From positions 358,800 through 422,799 of the forward strand of contig NZ_JADQDR010000003.1 of assembly GCF_015694705.1 (NCBI RefSeq): a stretch of 64,000 nt of DNA. Reading direction: 5' to 3'. Positions 8,455 through 16,839 of this stretch are shown piece after piece. The stretch comes from Pontibacter rufus. Lineage in GTDB: Bacteria > Bacteroidota > Bacteroidia > Cytophagales > Hymenobacteraceae. The number at the start of each line of letters is the position of its first letter. Position 1 is the first letter of the stretch. Both the position numbers and the translations under genes were made by a program. The notes below the pieces were generated by a model. That model was not told the DNA's origin. It saw nothing but the letters and a program-made list of their open reading frames with translations, and did no database searches.

Positions 8455-8991
8455 ATGAAAAAGAATTTTATCCTAGCTGCCGGTTTTGCCATGGCGCTAT
8501 TTATTACAAGCTGCGACAGCAACAATAGTCAAACTGATACCACAACTGCTGATGCTACCGCTGCTACAGAAGCAGCGCCTGCCGTTGATAACCCGAATGT
8601 AGTGTCGGCGAGCGAAGCAATGTCGTCTGAGAACGCACCCGTTATCACCTTCGAGAATCCGGAGTATGATTTTGGAACAATAAAGCAGGGCGAAGTGATA
8701 GAGCACGTTTTCACGTTTACCAATACAGGCAAGTCGCCGCTGATTATAGAGAATGCTTCTGCGTCTTGCGGCTGCACTGTGCCGGAACCGCCAACAGAGC
8801 CTATTGCTCCCGGCGAAACAGGCAGCATTAACGTTAAATTTAACAGCGCCGGTAAAATGGGGCAGCAATATCCTACAGTTACCGTGCGTGCCAATACGCA
8901 GCCTAACCTTACCAAAATATCGATGAAAGGTGTGGTAGAGTCAAGCGGTGTGCCAAATGCCGGCCCAGAAGGCCCTGTAAGACAAAATTAA
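8455..8991 (+). CDS. DUF1573 lipoprotein
   Basis: 178 residues from the ATG at 8455. An upstream open frame inside the dehydrogenase gene is not protein-like. The N-terminus MKKNFILAAGFAMALFITSC is a lipoprotein signal with the Cys at 20, followed by a Thr/Ala-rich spacer. The DUF1573 Ig-like domain starts at YDFGTIKQGEVIEHVFTFTNTG and contains the hallmark ASCGCTVPE. It is expected at the outer or inner membrane facing the periplasm; the role is unknown. It is a regular member of the Bacteroidetes nusB-yajC-coaE cluster. Confidence 0.88.
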   Translation: MKKNFILAAGFAMALFITSCDSNNSQTDTTTADATAATEAAPAVDNPNVVSASEAMSSENAPVITFENPEYDFGTIKQGEVIEHVFTFTNTGKSPLIIENASASCGCTVPEPPTEPIAPGETGSINVKFNSAGKMGQQYPTVTVRANTQPNLTKISMKGVVESSGVPNAGPEGPVRQN

Positions 8992-9024
8992 GACTGAAAG
9001 CTTTTAGGGTATACATACATAACC

Positions 9025-9327
9025 ATGCAAACTATTTTTCTCCAGGCTGCCTCAGGCGGCGGCGTTCTGCCACAGGTACTCATGTTTGGTGCCATCATCC
9101 TTGTATTTTATTTCTTTATGATCAGGCCGCAACAGAAAAAAGCGCGTGACCAGAAGAAGTTCCGCGAGGAGTTAGTGAAAGGGATGAATGTGGTAACTAT
9201 CGGCGGGTTGCACGGCAAACTGCTGGCCATAGAAGATGACACAATAGTAGTAGAGGTGGACAAAGGCGTTCGCCTGACGTTCGATAAATCTTCTATATCT
9301 ATGGAAGCCACAGTTAAGGTGAATTAA
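9025..9327 (+). CDS. yajC: preprotein translocase subunit YajC
   Basis: A 100-residue protein with one membrane helix (residues ~17-33) followed by the family signature MIRPQQKKARDQKKF and a small beta domain (GMNVVTIGGLHGKL, near-identical to the usual G-D-x-V-x-T-x-G-G-x-x-G pattern). YajC associates with SecDF at the SecYEG translocon. It lies in the usual place, between DUF1573 and the YbbR protein. Confidence 0.93.
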   Translation: MQTIFLQAASGGGVLPQVLMFGAIILVFYFFMIRPQQKKARDQKKFREELVKGMNVVTIGGLHGKLLAIEDDTIVVEVDKGVRLTFDKSSISMEATVKVN

Positions 9328-9338
9328 GATCTGCGACT

Positions 9339-10313
9339 TTGCCGTTTGAGAAAGCAAAAAATATAGTCTTATGGTTATTGAGGCCATTCAGGCCCCGAAC
9401 AAAGCAGTACTGGCGTGTAGTACTGCTTTGCTTTGTGGCGGCGTCTACCTTTTGGCTGCTCAATGCGCTCAACAAAAGCTATTCCACGCAAACTACGTAC
9501 CCTATCCGGTTTATCTACAACAACAAAAAACTGGTTCCGGTACAGCCGCTGCCCGAGGAAGTAACAATAAACGTAACCGGTAAAGGCTGGAAACTGCTGC
9601 GCAAATCGCTCCGTTTTGAGGTGCAGCCCGCTGAGATATACATCCGCAACCTGCCAAGCAACAATTACCTGCTCGGCTCGGCCCTGCGCCCCGCGCTGGT
9701 AAATGCCTTGAATGGCCTGCAGCTTAACTTCGTGACAACAGATACGGTGCGCTTTAATTTTGATGAGCGGATAAAACGTACTGTTGCCTTAAAGCTGGAC
9801 CCGCAGCAGAAAATTGTGGCGGACCGCCATGCGCAGGTGGGGCCCGTTACCATCACACCGGATTCTATTACGTTTGTAGGGCCATCTTCTGTGGTAGACA
9901 GCCTGCCATCTCCGTTTCTGCTGCGGCTTCCCAACCAGGAACTCACAGAATCATCCCAGGTAAGTGTGCCCATTAACTATGGCGACCGGCCCCTTGTGAC
10001 AGCTAACATTTCGCAGGCAATGGTAAGCGTAAATGTTAAAAACCTGTTGCAGGAAGAGCGCCAACTGGTGCCGGAACTGATTAATGTGCCTGCCGGCAAA
10101 AAAGTGAGCCTGCAGCCGCCATTCCTGCTGGTGCGCTACCAGTTGCTCGAAGACTCTGCTGCCCTGTTAAACCGTGATGCCTTTAAGGCTGTGCTGGACT
10201 ATAGCAAGTATAACCCCAAGGATTCTACACTGGCACCGGAACTGGTGCAGAAGCCGCCGGGAGTGCGACACATAACACTGCTGCCGGAGCAGGTAAAGGC
10301 AACCTTACAATAA
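9339..10313 (+). CDS. YbbR-like domain protein
   Basis: 324 residues. The only plausible start is TTG at 9339, 11 nt after the yajC stop; no ATG or GTG is in frame nearby. One membrane helix (~26-44, VVLLCFVAASTFWLLNAL) precedes an extracytoplasmic part with at least two YbbR modules, recognisable by VTINVTGKGWKLL and the repeated PxxVxxxGPxSVVDSL-like segment (VTITPDSITFVGPSSVVD). YbbR/CdaR domains in Firmicutes regulate diadenylate cyclase. In Bacteroidetes the protein is conserved in this cluster but its function is not settled. Confidence 0.82.
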   Translation: MPFEKAKNIVLWLLRPFRPRTKQYWRVVLLCFVAASTFWLLNALNKSYSTQTTYPIRFIYNNKKLVPVQPLPEEVTINVTGKGWKLLRKSLRFEVQPAEIYIRNLPSNNYLLGSALRPALVNALNGLQLNFVTTDTVRFNFDERIKRTVALKLDPQQKIVADRHAQVGPVTITPDSITFVGPSSVVDSLPSPFLLRLPNQELTESSQVSVPINYGDRPLVTANISQAMVSVNVKNLLQEERQLVPELINVPAGKKVSLQPPFLLVRYQLLEDSAALLNRDAFKAVLDYSKYNPKDSTLAPELVQKPPGVRHITLLPEQVKATLQ

Positions 10314-10320
10314 GTCTGCC

Positions 10321-10926
10321 ATGCTGAAGATAGGTATAACGGGTGGTATAGGCGTAGGTAAAACAGTCGTCTGCCGCATGTTTGCCCTTTTAGGTGTGCC
10401 GGTATACGATGCTGATGCGCGGGCTAAATGGGTGATGCAACATGATGCAGCCTTGCAGCAGGAGTTACGGGCTGCATACGGGCCAGGTGCCTTTACCCAA
10501 GCCGGCGAACTGGATCGGGTATACCTGACCGGCATTGTTTTTAATGATCCGGAGCGGCTAGCACAGCTAAATGCCCTGGTGCATCCGCACGTGGGCCGCG
10601 ATTTTACAGAGTGGGCCGCTCTGCACGCCGGCAGGCCATACGTGCTGAAGGAAGCCGCGCTGATGTATGAATCGGAATCCTGGAGGCAGATGGACCAGAT
10701 TATAGCTGTATCCGCACCGCTGGCACTGCGTATCAGGCGCCTGTTGCAACGCGATGCGCACCGCACCGAAAAGGATATCAGGTCCATCATGGCCAGGCAA
10801 CTGGAGGAAGAAGAGAAGATAGCCAGATCCCAGCACGTTATCTACAATGATGATCACCAACTGCTCATCCCACAGGTGCTAAAGCTGCATGAGGAGTTTA
10901 TCCTACAAAGCCAGGTGAAGCGATAG
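10321..10926 (+). CDS. coaE: dephospho-CoA kinase
   Basis: 201 residues. P-loop GITGGIGVGKTVV at the N-terminus (normally GGIGSGKS), then VPVYDADARAKWVM with the conserved DAD, the HPHVGRDF helix, and the lid with R-x-x-x-RD. It phosphorylates the 3'-OH of dephospho-CoA, the last step of coenzyme A synthesis. It ends the nusB cluster, 7 nt after the YbbR gene. Confidence 0.93.
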   Translation: MLKIGITGGIGVGKTVVCRMFALLGVPVYDADARAKWVMQHDAALQQELRAAYGPGAFTQAGELDRVYLTGIVFNDPERLAQLNALVHPHVGRDFTEWAALHAGRPYVLKEAALMYESESWRQMDQIIAVSAPLALRIRRLLQRDAHRTEKDIRSIMARQLEEEEKIARSQHVIYNDDHQLLIPQVLKLHEEFILQSQVKR

Positions 10927-11041
10927 TTGTTTTTACCAGTCCGCGCTGAGCCTGATTCTTCCTGCCTTTAAGGTATAACAGCCGCTTTCTGAGAGCGTGC
11001 GCATAAGCGCATCGCGTGCTGTCCTGAGAAATTCCGCAAGT

Positions 11042-11842
11042 ATGAAAATGACCATCATCGCCATTCTGGCATTTTTCTCCCCGTTAATATCTTCCGGACA
11101 GGTTGATCTGCAGCAACCTTTTAAAGACTGCCATGTGGAGGGGAGCATTTCTATCTATGATTACAAAAACCGGACATGGCTATTCAGCGACACCGCAGAT
11201 GCTGAAAAGGAAATGTTGCCGGCCTCTACTTTCAAAATAATCAATTCCTGCATTGCCCTGGAGCTGGATAAGGTGAAAGACGAGCACGAAGTTTTTAGAT
11301 GGGATGGCGTTGAAAGAACCTTTTTTGGCGCGGAAATGAATGCCTGGAACAAAGATACCGATCTCAAAAATGCCTATAAAAATTCAACTATCTGGTACTA
11401 TGTAGAACTGGCCCGAAGAATTGGAAGAAAAGACTATAAACGCTATCTGACAGCATGCAACTATGGCAACGGAGATCTTTCCGAAACAGGAGATGACTTC
11501 TGGAACTATGGCGCATTTGCTGTTTCACCCGTCGACCAGGTTGCGTTTTTAAAGGCATTTTACGAAGAAAAGCTTCCCTTCTCAAGCCGGACTTACAGGA
11601 TTGTGAAGAAGATGATGGTTTCGGAAACAACAGATAACTACATTCTAAGAGACAAAACCGGCTGGACGAAAAAAGACGGGCAAGATATAGCCTGGTGGGT
11701 GGGATATGTGGAAAGGAAAGATAATGTCTACTTTTTCGCAACAAGGCTGACAAAAAAAGTAACAACAGACAATCCTGATTTTTCGGGTTGCAGAAAGAAG
11801 ATAACGAAAGCAATTCTGAAGAAAATAAAGGCGATAGAGTAA
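11042..11842 (+). CDS. class D (OXA-type) beta-lactamase, divergent
   Basis: 266 residues from the ATG at 11042; an upstream in-frame stretch is not signal-like. Residues 1-19 are a Sec signal peptide ending near SSG-Q. The class D motifs are in order: STFK (Ser62, Lys65), STI at 115-117 where OXA enzymes have SxV, YGN at 141-143, FWNYG instead of the usual FWLEG, and KTG at 205-207. Trp and Tyr residues around these fit the fold. It should act in the periplasm on beta-lactams, but the altered SxV makes substrate range and activity uncertain. The gene is AT-richer than its neighbours and has no AGTATA motif, suggesting transfer. Confidence 0.88.
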   Translation: MKMTIIAILAFFSPLISSGQVDLQQPFKDCHVEGSISIYDYKNRTWLFSDTADAEKEMLPASTFKIINSCIALELDKVKDEHEVFRWDGVERTFFGAEMNAWNKDTDLKNAYKNSTIWYYVELARRIGRKDYKRYLTACNYGNGDLSETGDDFWNYGAFAVSPVDQVAFLKAFYEEKLPFSSRTYRIVKKMMVSETTDNYILRDKTGWTKKDGQDIAWWVGYVERKDNVYFFATRLTKKVTTDNPDFSGCRKKITKAILKKIKAIE

Positions 11843-11998
11843 GCAGCGGCGCAATAAGGCTACAAAGCGATAAAAGGCATCAGCGCAAGTATGGCAACGG
11901 GTTGTTTATACTATTGGCGGGCTGGTGGCGTTTGCTAAGTATGGCAGGTACTATAGGTATAAAGTGCGGAGAAAACAACGATGCTTCAGGAATAGACA

Positions 11999-12029
11999 TA
12001 AAAAAAGGACAACTTTGCAGTTGTCCTTT
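11999..12029 (-). terminator. terminator of tRNA-Val
   Basis: The stem AGGACAACT/AGTTGTCCT with a 4-nt loop is followed on the minus strand by seven T residues. It lies directly 3' of the tRNA gene. Confidence 0.8.
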
Positions 12030-12031
12030 CG

Positions 12032-12106
12032 TGGGGCGTACTGGGTTCGAACCAGTGACCCCCTGCTTGTAAGGCAGGTGCTCTGAACCAGCTGAGCTAA
12101 CACCCC
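12032..12106 (-). tRNA. tRNA-Val (anticodon TAC)
   Basis: On the minus strand the sequence begins GGGGTGTTAGCTCAGCTGG and folds into a full cloverleaf. The acceptor stem is 7 bp with one G-T pair, then come a D-arm, the anticodon stem CCTGC/GCAGG with loop CTTACAA (anticodon TAC), and the T-arm with GGTTCGAACC. The discriminator is A. The CCA end is not encoded. It reads valine GUA codons. Confidence 0.95.
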
Positions 12107-12289
12107 GGTTTTTAATCTCAGAGGCCTTATGACCCCGTTTGATGATGCAAATATGGGGCATATTTTTTTAACCGCAAAACATTTCAAAAATATTTGACAA
12201 ATTTTTTTTCTGCCTGCTGCCTGCTTGTACACCTGTTATTATGGCTGTACCTTTAGGTTCTATAAGTTGCTTAATATCTGAACGTTCGA

Positions 12290-14809
12290 TTGGTGAAGAA
12301 AAGAGTTGTTAAAAAAATGCTATTTTATGCAATTGCCATTCCGCTGGCTGTTGCAGGTGTGGCATTGGCCTTAGCGCACACGTATCAGGATAAAATTATT
12401 GCCCTTTTTGTAACGGAGGCAAACAAGCACATCAAAACCAAAGTAGAGGTGGGGCAGATTTCGCTGTCGCTGTTTGAGAAGTTTCCTAATGTGGCGGTAT
12501 CGCTGGACAAGGTGAACGTGCACGAAGGCCTGCCGGATAGCAAGGCACCGCTGGCAAAGGCAGACAGATTATACTTTACCTTCAGCCTGTTGGATATGCT
12601 GCGCGGCAAATATACCGTGAAGCAGCTATACATGGAAAAGGGCGAAGTGTACGTGAAGGTGCTGCCGGACGGGCAGGTAAATTACCTGATTATAGCCGAA
12701 GACACTACAGCTACCGAGGACGCCGGTTTTGCATTCGACCTGGAGGAAATACATCTGAAAGACGTTAGGGTGCACTACGATGACCGGCAGCTGAAGCAAA
12801 GGTATGAAGTGGAGGCGCATGCACTGCAGGCGGGGCTGGGCATTACGCCCGAAAGTATAGACGTTGAGGCAAGCGGTAATACCACCATCTATACGATAAA
12901 AATCGGCGATAGCGAATACTTCAAGGGAAAGAATGTTACTGTCGCTTCTGCCCTGACCATAGATCGGCAGGCACAAACCATACAACTGCAGCCATCAGTG
13001 GTGCAGGTAGAAGACGCTGCTTATGAGGTGGGTGGCACCATCGGCTACAGTGGCCCTGCCATACTTGATTTAAGCTTCACCGGAAAAAATACAAGTATAC
13101 AATCATTGCTGTCGCTGCTGCCACAAACCCTGACGCAGGATATGCGCCAATACCGTAGCGAAGGCGACATTTACTTCAACGGGACCATTAAGGGCGAAAC
13201 TTCGGCCAAAAAGAACCCGCTGATCTCCGTTAACTTTGGTGCGCGCAATGCCTCCTTTTTCCATCCGGATGCCAAACAGCGCGTGGATAAAATAAACCTG
13301 ACCGGCACTTTTACCAATGGCAGTGCCCACAGCGCCGCTACCTCGGTGCTGGAACTGAAAAAACTGAGCGGTGTATTGAACGGGCGCAGATTCTCGGGCA
13401 ACCTGAAGTATGGCAACTTCCAAAACCCCAGCATTGCATTTGATGTACAGGGAATGCTGGATGTGAGCTACGTGCTGGAGCTGGCCAAGCTGAAAGAGAT
13501 ACCAAAGGGCAGCGGCCTGGCAGATGTGCGGATTGCTTTTTCGGGCAACCTGAACGAGTTTAAGGCGCGGCCCGGCAACAGCACTGTGCGCACCACCGGC
13601 GATATTACGCTGCACAACGTATCGCTGGCGCTGCAGGAAGTGCCTTTGCCCGTCTCCAGGCTCAATGGCAACCTTATGTTCAAGAGCAACGATGTGGCGG
13701 TATCTGATTTCAAAGGCAAGCTGGGCGAGTCGGATTTTGTTATCAACGGCATGTTCAGGAACATGATGGCCTGGCTGCTGCTCGACAGGCAACGTTTGCT
13801 GGTAGAGGCCGATTTCAACAGCAACTATCTTAATTTTGACCAGTTGCTGCGCGAAGAACTGAATACGCCGGAAACAGCCCGAAAAGGCAGCGGCTCCGAC
13901 TATCGCTTTATCATATCGCCTAACATTGCTTTCGATCTGAGCGCCAATATCAAACGCATGCGCTTCAGGCGGTTCCTGGGTAAAGACATACAGGGAGAGG
14001 TAAAGCTGCGCAACCAAGTGATAACATCCCCTAACATTTCATTTAACGCCATCGGGGGCCACTTTGCCGTGCGCGGCTCTGTGGATGCCCGCACCCGTAA
14101 CCAGATTAAAGTCAGCACAGCCGCGCGGCTCAGCAACATGAGCGTGGACAGCCTGTTTTACGTGTTCGAGAATTTTCACCAGGACTTTATAGAAGATCGC
14201 CACCTGCGCGGGCAGCTCACCGCCAATATTACATCCGATGTATATCTCGACAGCCAGCTGAACCCCAAGACAGACCTGCTGCAGGCCGAAATAGTGGCTA
14301 CTGTGCGGAACGGACAGCTTATCAATTTTGCGCCGATGCAGAAAATGTCGGCTTTTGTGAAGCGGAATGAACTGGCAAACATGCGCTTTGCGGAACTGCA
14401 CAACAGCTTCTGGATTCAGCGGCGCACCATTTATATTCCGGAAATGGATATCCGGTCCAGCCTGGCATCCGTTCCGGTGCTATCTGTTTCCGGCACCCAT
14501 ACTTTCGATCAGGACATGGATTACAAGATAAAGTTGCCGCTGTTCGGCAGCAGCCGTCCCGATAAAGACGCGGTGTATGGCGTGGTAGCCGATGACCCTG
14601 ATGCGGGCAACAGTATGCTGTTCCTGACCTTAAAAGGAAAAGAAAACAACTTTAAACTGGCCTATGATAACGAGCGGGTGCGCCGGAAAATAAAAACTGA
14701 CCTGAAACAGGAAGGGCAGGAACTCAAAGATTTGCTGCACGGCAAAAAGCCAAAGCAGAAAGAGAAGAAAGTAGAGTTGCAGGAAGGAGAGTATTTTGAC
14801 TTTGATTAA
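12290..14809 (+). CDS. AsmA-family membrane protein
   Basis: 839 residues. The reading frame can begin with TTG (12290), GTG (12293) or ATG (12317); the first two keep a basic stretch (KKRVVKK) in front of the N-terminal membrane helix (~10-28), so I prefer them. The AsmA N-terminal domain is seen in VEVGQISLSLFEKFPNVAVSLDKVNV. The rest is beta-rich with repeated short strands, and the AsmA C-terminal region has NGQLINFAPMQKMSAFVKRNELANMRFAEL. AsmA proteins are long, bridge-like envelope proteins that affect lipid transport to the outer membrane. The C-terminus is Lys/Glu-rich and ends EYFDFD. A lone gene. Confidence 0.88.
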   Translation: MVKKRVVKKMLFYAIAIPLAVAGVALALAHTYQDKIIALFVTEANKHIKTKVEVGQISLSLFEKFPNVAVSLDKVNVHEGLPDSKAPLAKADRLYFTFSLLDMLRGKYTVKQLYMEKGEVYVKVLPDGQVNYLIIAEDTTATEDAGFAFDLEEIHLKDVRVHYDDRQLKQRYEVEAHALQAGLGITPESIDVEASGNTTIYTIKIGDSEYFKGKNVTVASALTIDRQAQTIQLQPSVVQVEDAAYEVGGTIGYSGPAILDLSFTGKNTSIQSLLSLLPQTLTQDMRQYRSEGDIYFNGTIKGETSAKKNPLISVNFGARNASFFHPDAKQRVDKINLTGTFTNGSAHSAATSVLELKKLSGVLNGRRFSGNLKYGNFQNPSIAFDVQGMLDVSYVLELAKLKEIPKGSGLADVRIAFSGNLNEFKARPGNSTVRTTGDITLHNVSLALQEVPLPVSRLNGNLMFKSNDVAVSDFKGKLGESDFVINGMFRNMMAWLLLDRQRLLVEADFNSNYLNFDQLLREELNTPETARKGSGSDYRFIISPNIAFDLSANIKRMRFRRFLGKDIQGEVKLRNQVITSPNISFNAIGGHFAVRGSVDARTRNQIKVSTAARLSNMSVDSLFYVFENFHQDFIEDRHLRGQLTANITSDVYLDSQLNPKTDLLQAEIVATVRNGQLINFAPMQKMSAFVKRNELANMRFAELHNSFWIQRRTIYIPEMDIRSSLASVPVLSVSGTHTFDQDMDYKIKLPLFGSSRPDKDAVYGVVADDPDAGNSMLFLTLKGKENNFKLAYDNERVRRKIKTDLKQEGQELKDLLHGKKPKQKEKKVELQEGEYFDFD

Positions 14810-15236
14810 GACAAGCATACCTGCTGGAGGGGTGTGAAATGCCTTTCAGAGAGCAGGTATCCTTGTATAAGAGCAGGTATAAAGCAGCAGCGTATATCAT
14901 CTTTTTCCCGGAAAAGAGAGCAGCTTTGCCGGCATTTCAAAGGCCAATTCACATGCAGGTATGGCTGCTGCTTCCCTGCATATACCTTTCCCAGTTATAA
15001 TTGAAAAAAGCACATAAGAGCTTAACTTTCAATATTAGTGTGTCTACGGAATAATTTTATACTTATATCTGAAATCTCAGAATTGCCAGAGAACCATACG
15101 CGGCCTTGCCCGTTTATGATATCAAGGCTGCAAGCATAAGTAATGTAGCTTTAGAAGAGGTAAAGCCTGATGTATAGCTATTTAGCTGCCCTAAGGTGAA
15201 GAATGGAATTTAAATAAATCTGAAAATATAAGGGTG
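14810..15236. other. intergenic region after the AsmA gene
   Basis: About 430 bp with no gene that I can support. ATACCTGCT (14817-14825) is inverted at AGCAGGTAT (14852-14860) and again at 14873-14881, a weak hairpin just after the AsmA stop. Otherwise AT-rich and featureless. Confidence 0.55.
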
Positions 15237-15266
15237 AAAAAAAGCCGGGGCTTCTCCGGCTTTTTT
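15237..15266 (-). terminator. terminator of the MscS gene
   Basis: A GC stem AGCCGG/CCGGCT extended by A/T pairs on both sides. It reads as a terminator on the minus strand just after the MscS stop codon and could work in both directions. Confidence 0.8.
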
Positions 15267-15273
15267 ATTGCGC

Positions 15274-16443
15274 TTACCGGACGTCAGTTCCCGGGAAAGA
15301 TGTTTGAAGGGGCTGGCCTTTCCTGCCTGCCTCCGGCGAAGCCGGCTGCTGCAGGTATACCGTCTGGCTTGGGAGGGCAAATGCGGCGCCGTTCCGCTCC
15401 ACAATTTCCACAATCTTATAGTTTATTTCCTCCTTCACATCAATGTACTCGTCCCAGTCCATAGTAGCCACAAAGTATAACACCATAATATCTTTTGAAG
15501 ATGCGCTCAGAGCTTTAAACCGGATGCGGCCATCCTGGTTGGTGCGCGGGTGCTGATCGATGTATGCCTGCATCTCCCGGATAATAGCGCGCATTTGGGC
15601 AGAGGTGGTGTTGTAGGTAAGACTGATAGTGAAGTCTGCCCGCCTGAATGTCCGCAACGACAGGTTGTTGAGGGCTTTGTCTATCATAAACTTGTTGGGC
15701 AGGGTCACAAAGCTTTTTTCCAGTGTGCGCATACGCGTACTCCGGAAGCCGATTTTCTCAACGGTACCCGTTATGTCGGCCACCTGCACCAGATCACCTA
15801 CCACAAAAGGCTGATCCAAGAAGATGGTAAATGAGGCCAGCAGGTTTTCTATACTTTCTTTGGCGGCAAAGGCAATGGCCAGACCTCCCACGCCCAGACC
15901 GGCTACCAACCCAGCCACGTTTACGCCGAACACAGTGCCCAGCATCACCATAAACGACAAAAGCACGATCAGAACTTTAGAGAAATCCTTGAAAAAAGGC
16001 ACCAGTTGGTCGTCGAGTTTGGAGGAGGTGTGTTCGGCGCGGAGGTTGAAGATATGACCTGCAAAATCAATCAGGCGCAGCACCACCCAGGTTAAAGCAA
16101 TAATCACAAACACCTGGTAAGTGCGGAAGGTGAGTGTTCTCAGGAAATGGTCCTTCTGCCGGGCAGCTTCTGTGGGGTCGAGGGGATAATCCAGCGCTTT
16201 GAAAGCAAAGTATAGAAATACCAGAAACAGCAGCACCTCCAGCGGTTGCAGCAACAGCCGCCGGAAAATAGGCAGGTTGCCTTCCTGCGAAAACCGCTTT
16301 ACCAGCCGGAACATAAGCCCGGACAGCAGCCGGGACAGCATCGTTTTAAAAAGAAAGCCGAACAGCAGGATGCCCGCAAACCAGAGGTAATTGGTTACGG
16401 TGTTGTCCAGGAATTCATAGTTCAGGATATCTCTCCAAAGCAT
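15274..16443 (-). CDS. MscS-family mechanosensitive ion channel
   Basis: 389 residues from the ATG at 16443 (a TTG lies two codons upstream). There are several N-terminal membrane helices. The pore helix TM3 is recognised by GVNVAGLVAGLGVGGLAIAFAAKESIENLLASF, the Gly/Ala-packed pattern of MscS, followed by the beta domain DQPFVVGDLVQVADITGTVEKIGFRSTRMRT. The channel opens under membrane tension to release solutes in hypo-osmotic shock. It lies alone, with its own terminator. Confidence 0.93.
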   Translation of the reverse strand: MLWRDILNYEFLDNTVTNYLWFAGILLFGFLFKTMLSRLLSGLMFRLVKRFSQEGNLPIFRRLLLQPLEVLLFLVFLYFAFKALDYPLDPTEAARQKDHFLRTLTFRTYQVFVIIALTWVVLRLIDFAGHIFNLRAEHTSSKLDDQLVPFFKDFSKVLIVLLSFMVMLGTVFGVNVAGLVAGLGVGGLAIAFAAKESIENLLASFTIFLDQPFVVGDLVQVADITGTVEKIGFRSTRMRTLEKSFVTLPNKFMIDKALNNLSLRTFRRADFTISLTYNTTSAQMRAIIREMQAYIDQHPRTNQDGRIRFKALSASSKDIMVLYFVATMDWDEYIDVKEEINYKIVEIVERNGAAFALPSQTVYLQQPASPEAGRKGQPLQTSFPGTDVR

Positions 16444-16455
16444 ATACAAACGGAA

Positions 16456-16668
16456 TTAGAGCAACTGGCCAGGCGCGATTTCAAAAGATGTTTTAGTGAA
16501 CTCTGTTTTCAGCGCATTTTGTGTATACGCCTTCTCGGGTGCCTGCTTCATGGTGCAGGAAATATCGGAGGAAATAGCCTCGTCTGTCATCTCTACGTCA
16601 TTCTCTATCAGGTAAGCAAGCACGCGTGCCATGCCGCAACCGGCAACAAAATCAGGTATAACGGAGCG
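16456..16668 (-). pseudogene. C-terminal remnant of an amino-acid dehydrogenase
   Basis: The minus-strand frame reads VIPDFVAGCGMARVLAYL, then MTDEAISSDIS and finally SFEIAPGQLL before a stop. This resembles the C-terminal end of the Bacteroidetes Glu/Leu/Phe/Val dehydrogenase group (I recall ends of the type VIPDFIANCGMAR...AFEIALNQL). No NAD domain or substrate domain is left upstream. It is therefore probably the tail of a gene that has been deleted, not a small functional protein. A 58-residue ORF starting at MARVLAYL (16632) would be the alternative. The family match is from memory. Confidence 0.5.
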
Positions 16669-16839
16669 CGCCGATGCGCAGCGGGCTGGTAACAACCCAG
16701 CCTTTGGCATCATTCCGTTTAAAAACAATCCCGGGGCGTTTCTCTCACATTGCCTGCGTAATCCTTTCATCCTTTGCGTGCTGATTAAAACCGGGGCAAA
16801 GGTACGAAAATACCTCAGAGCGTGCAGGCGAAGTATAAA

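Noticed and set aside
9371..9583. An ATG-started 70-codon frame inside the YbbR gene as the true start
   Set aside because: It is in another frame. The YbbR frame with TTG at 9339 carries the membrane helix and the YbbR motifs.
12004..12029. tRNA-Val as an integration (att) site for the beta-lactamase gene
   Set aside because: The tRNA is intact, but I find no second copy of its 3' end near 10930-11040 and no integrase gene. Proximity only.
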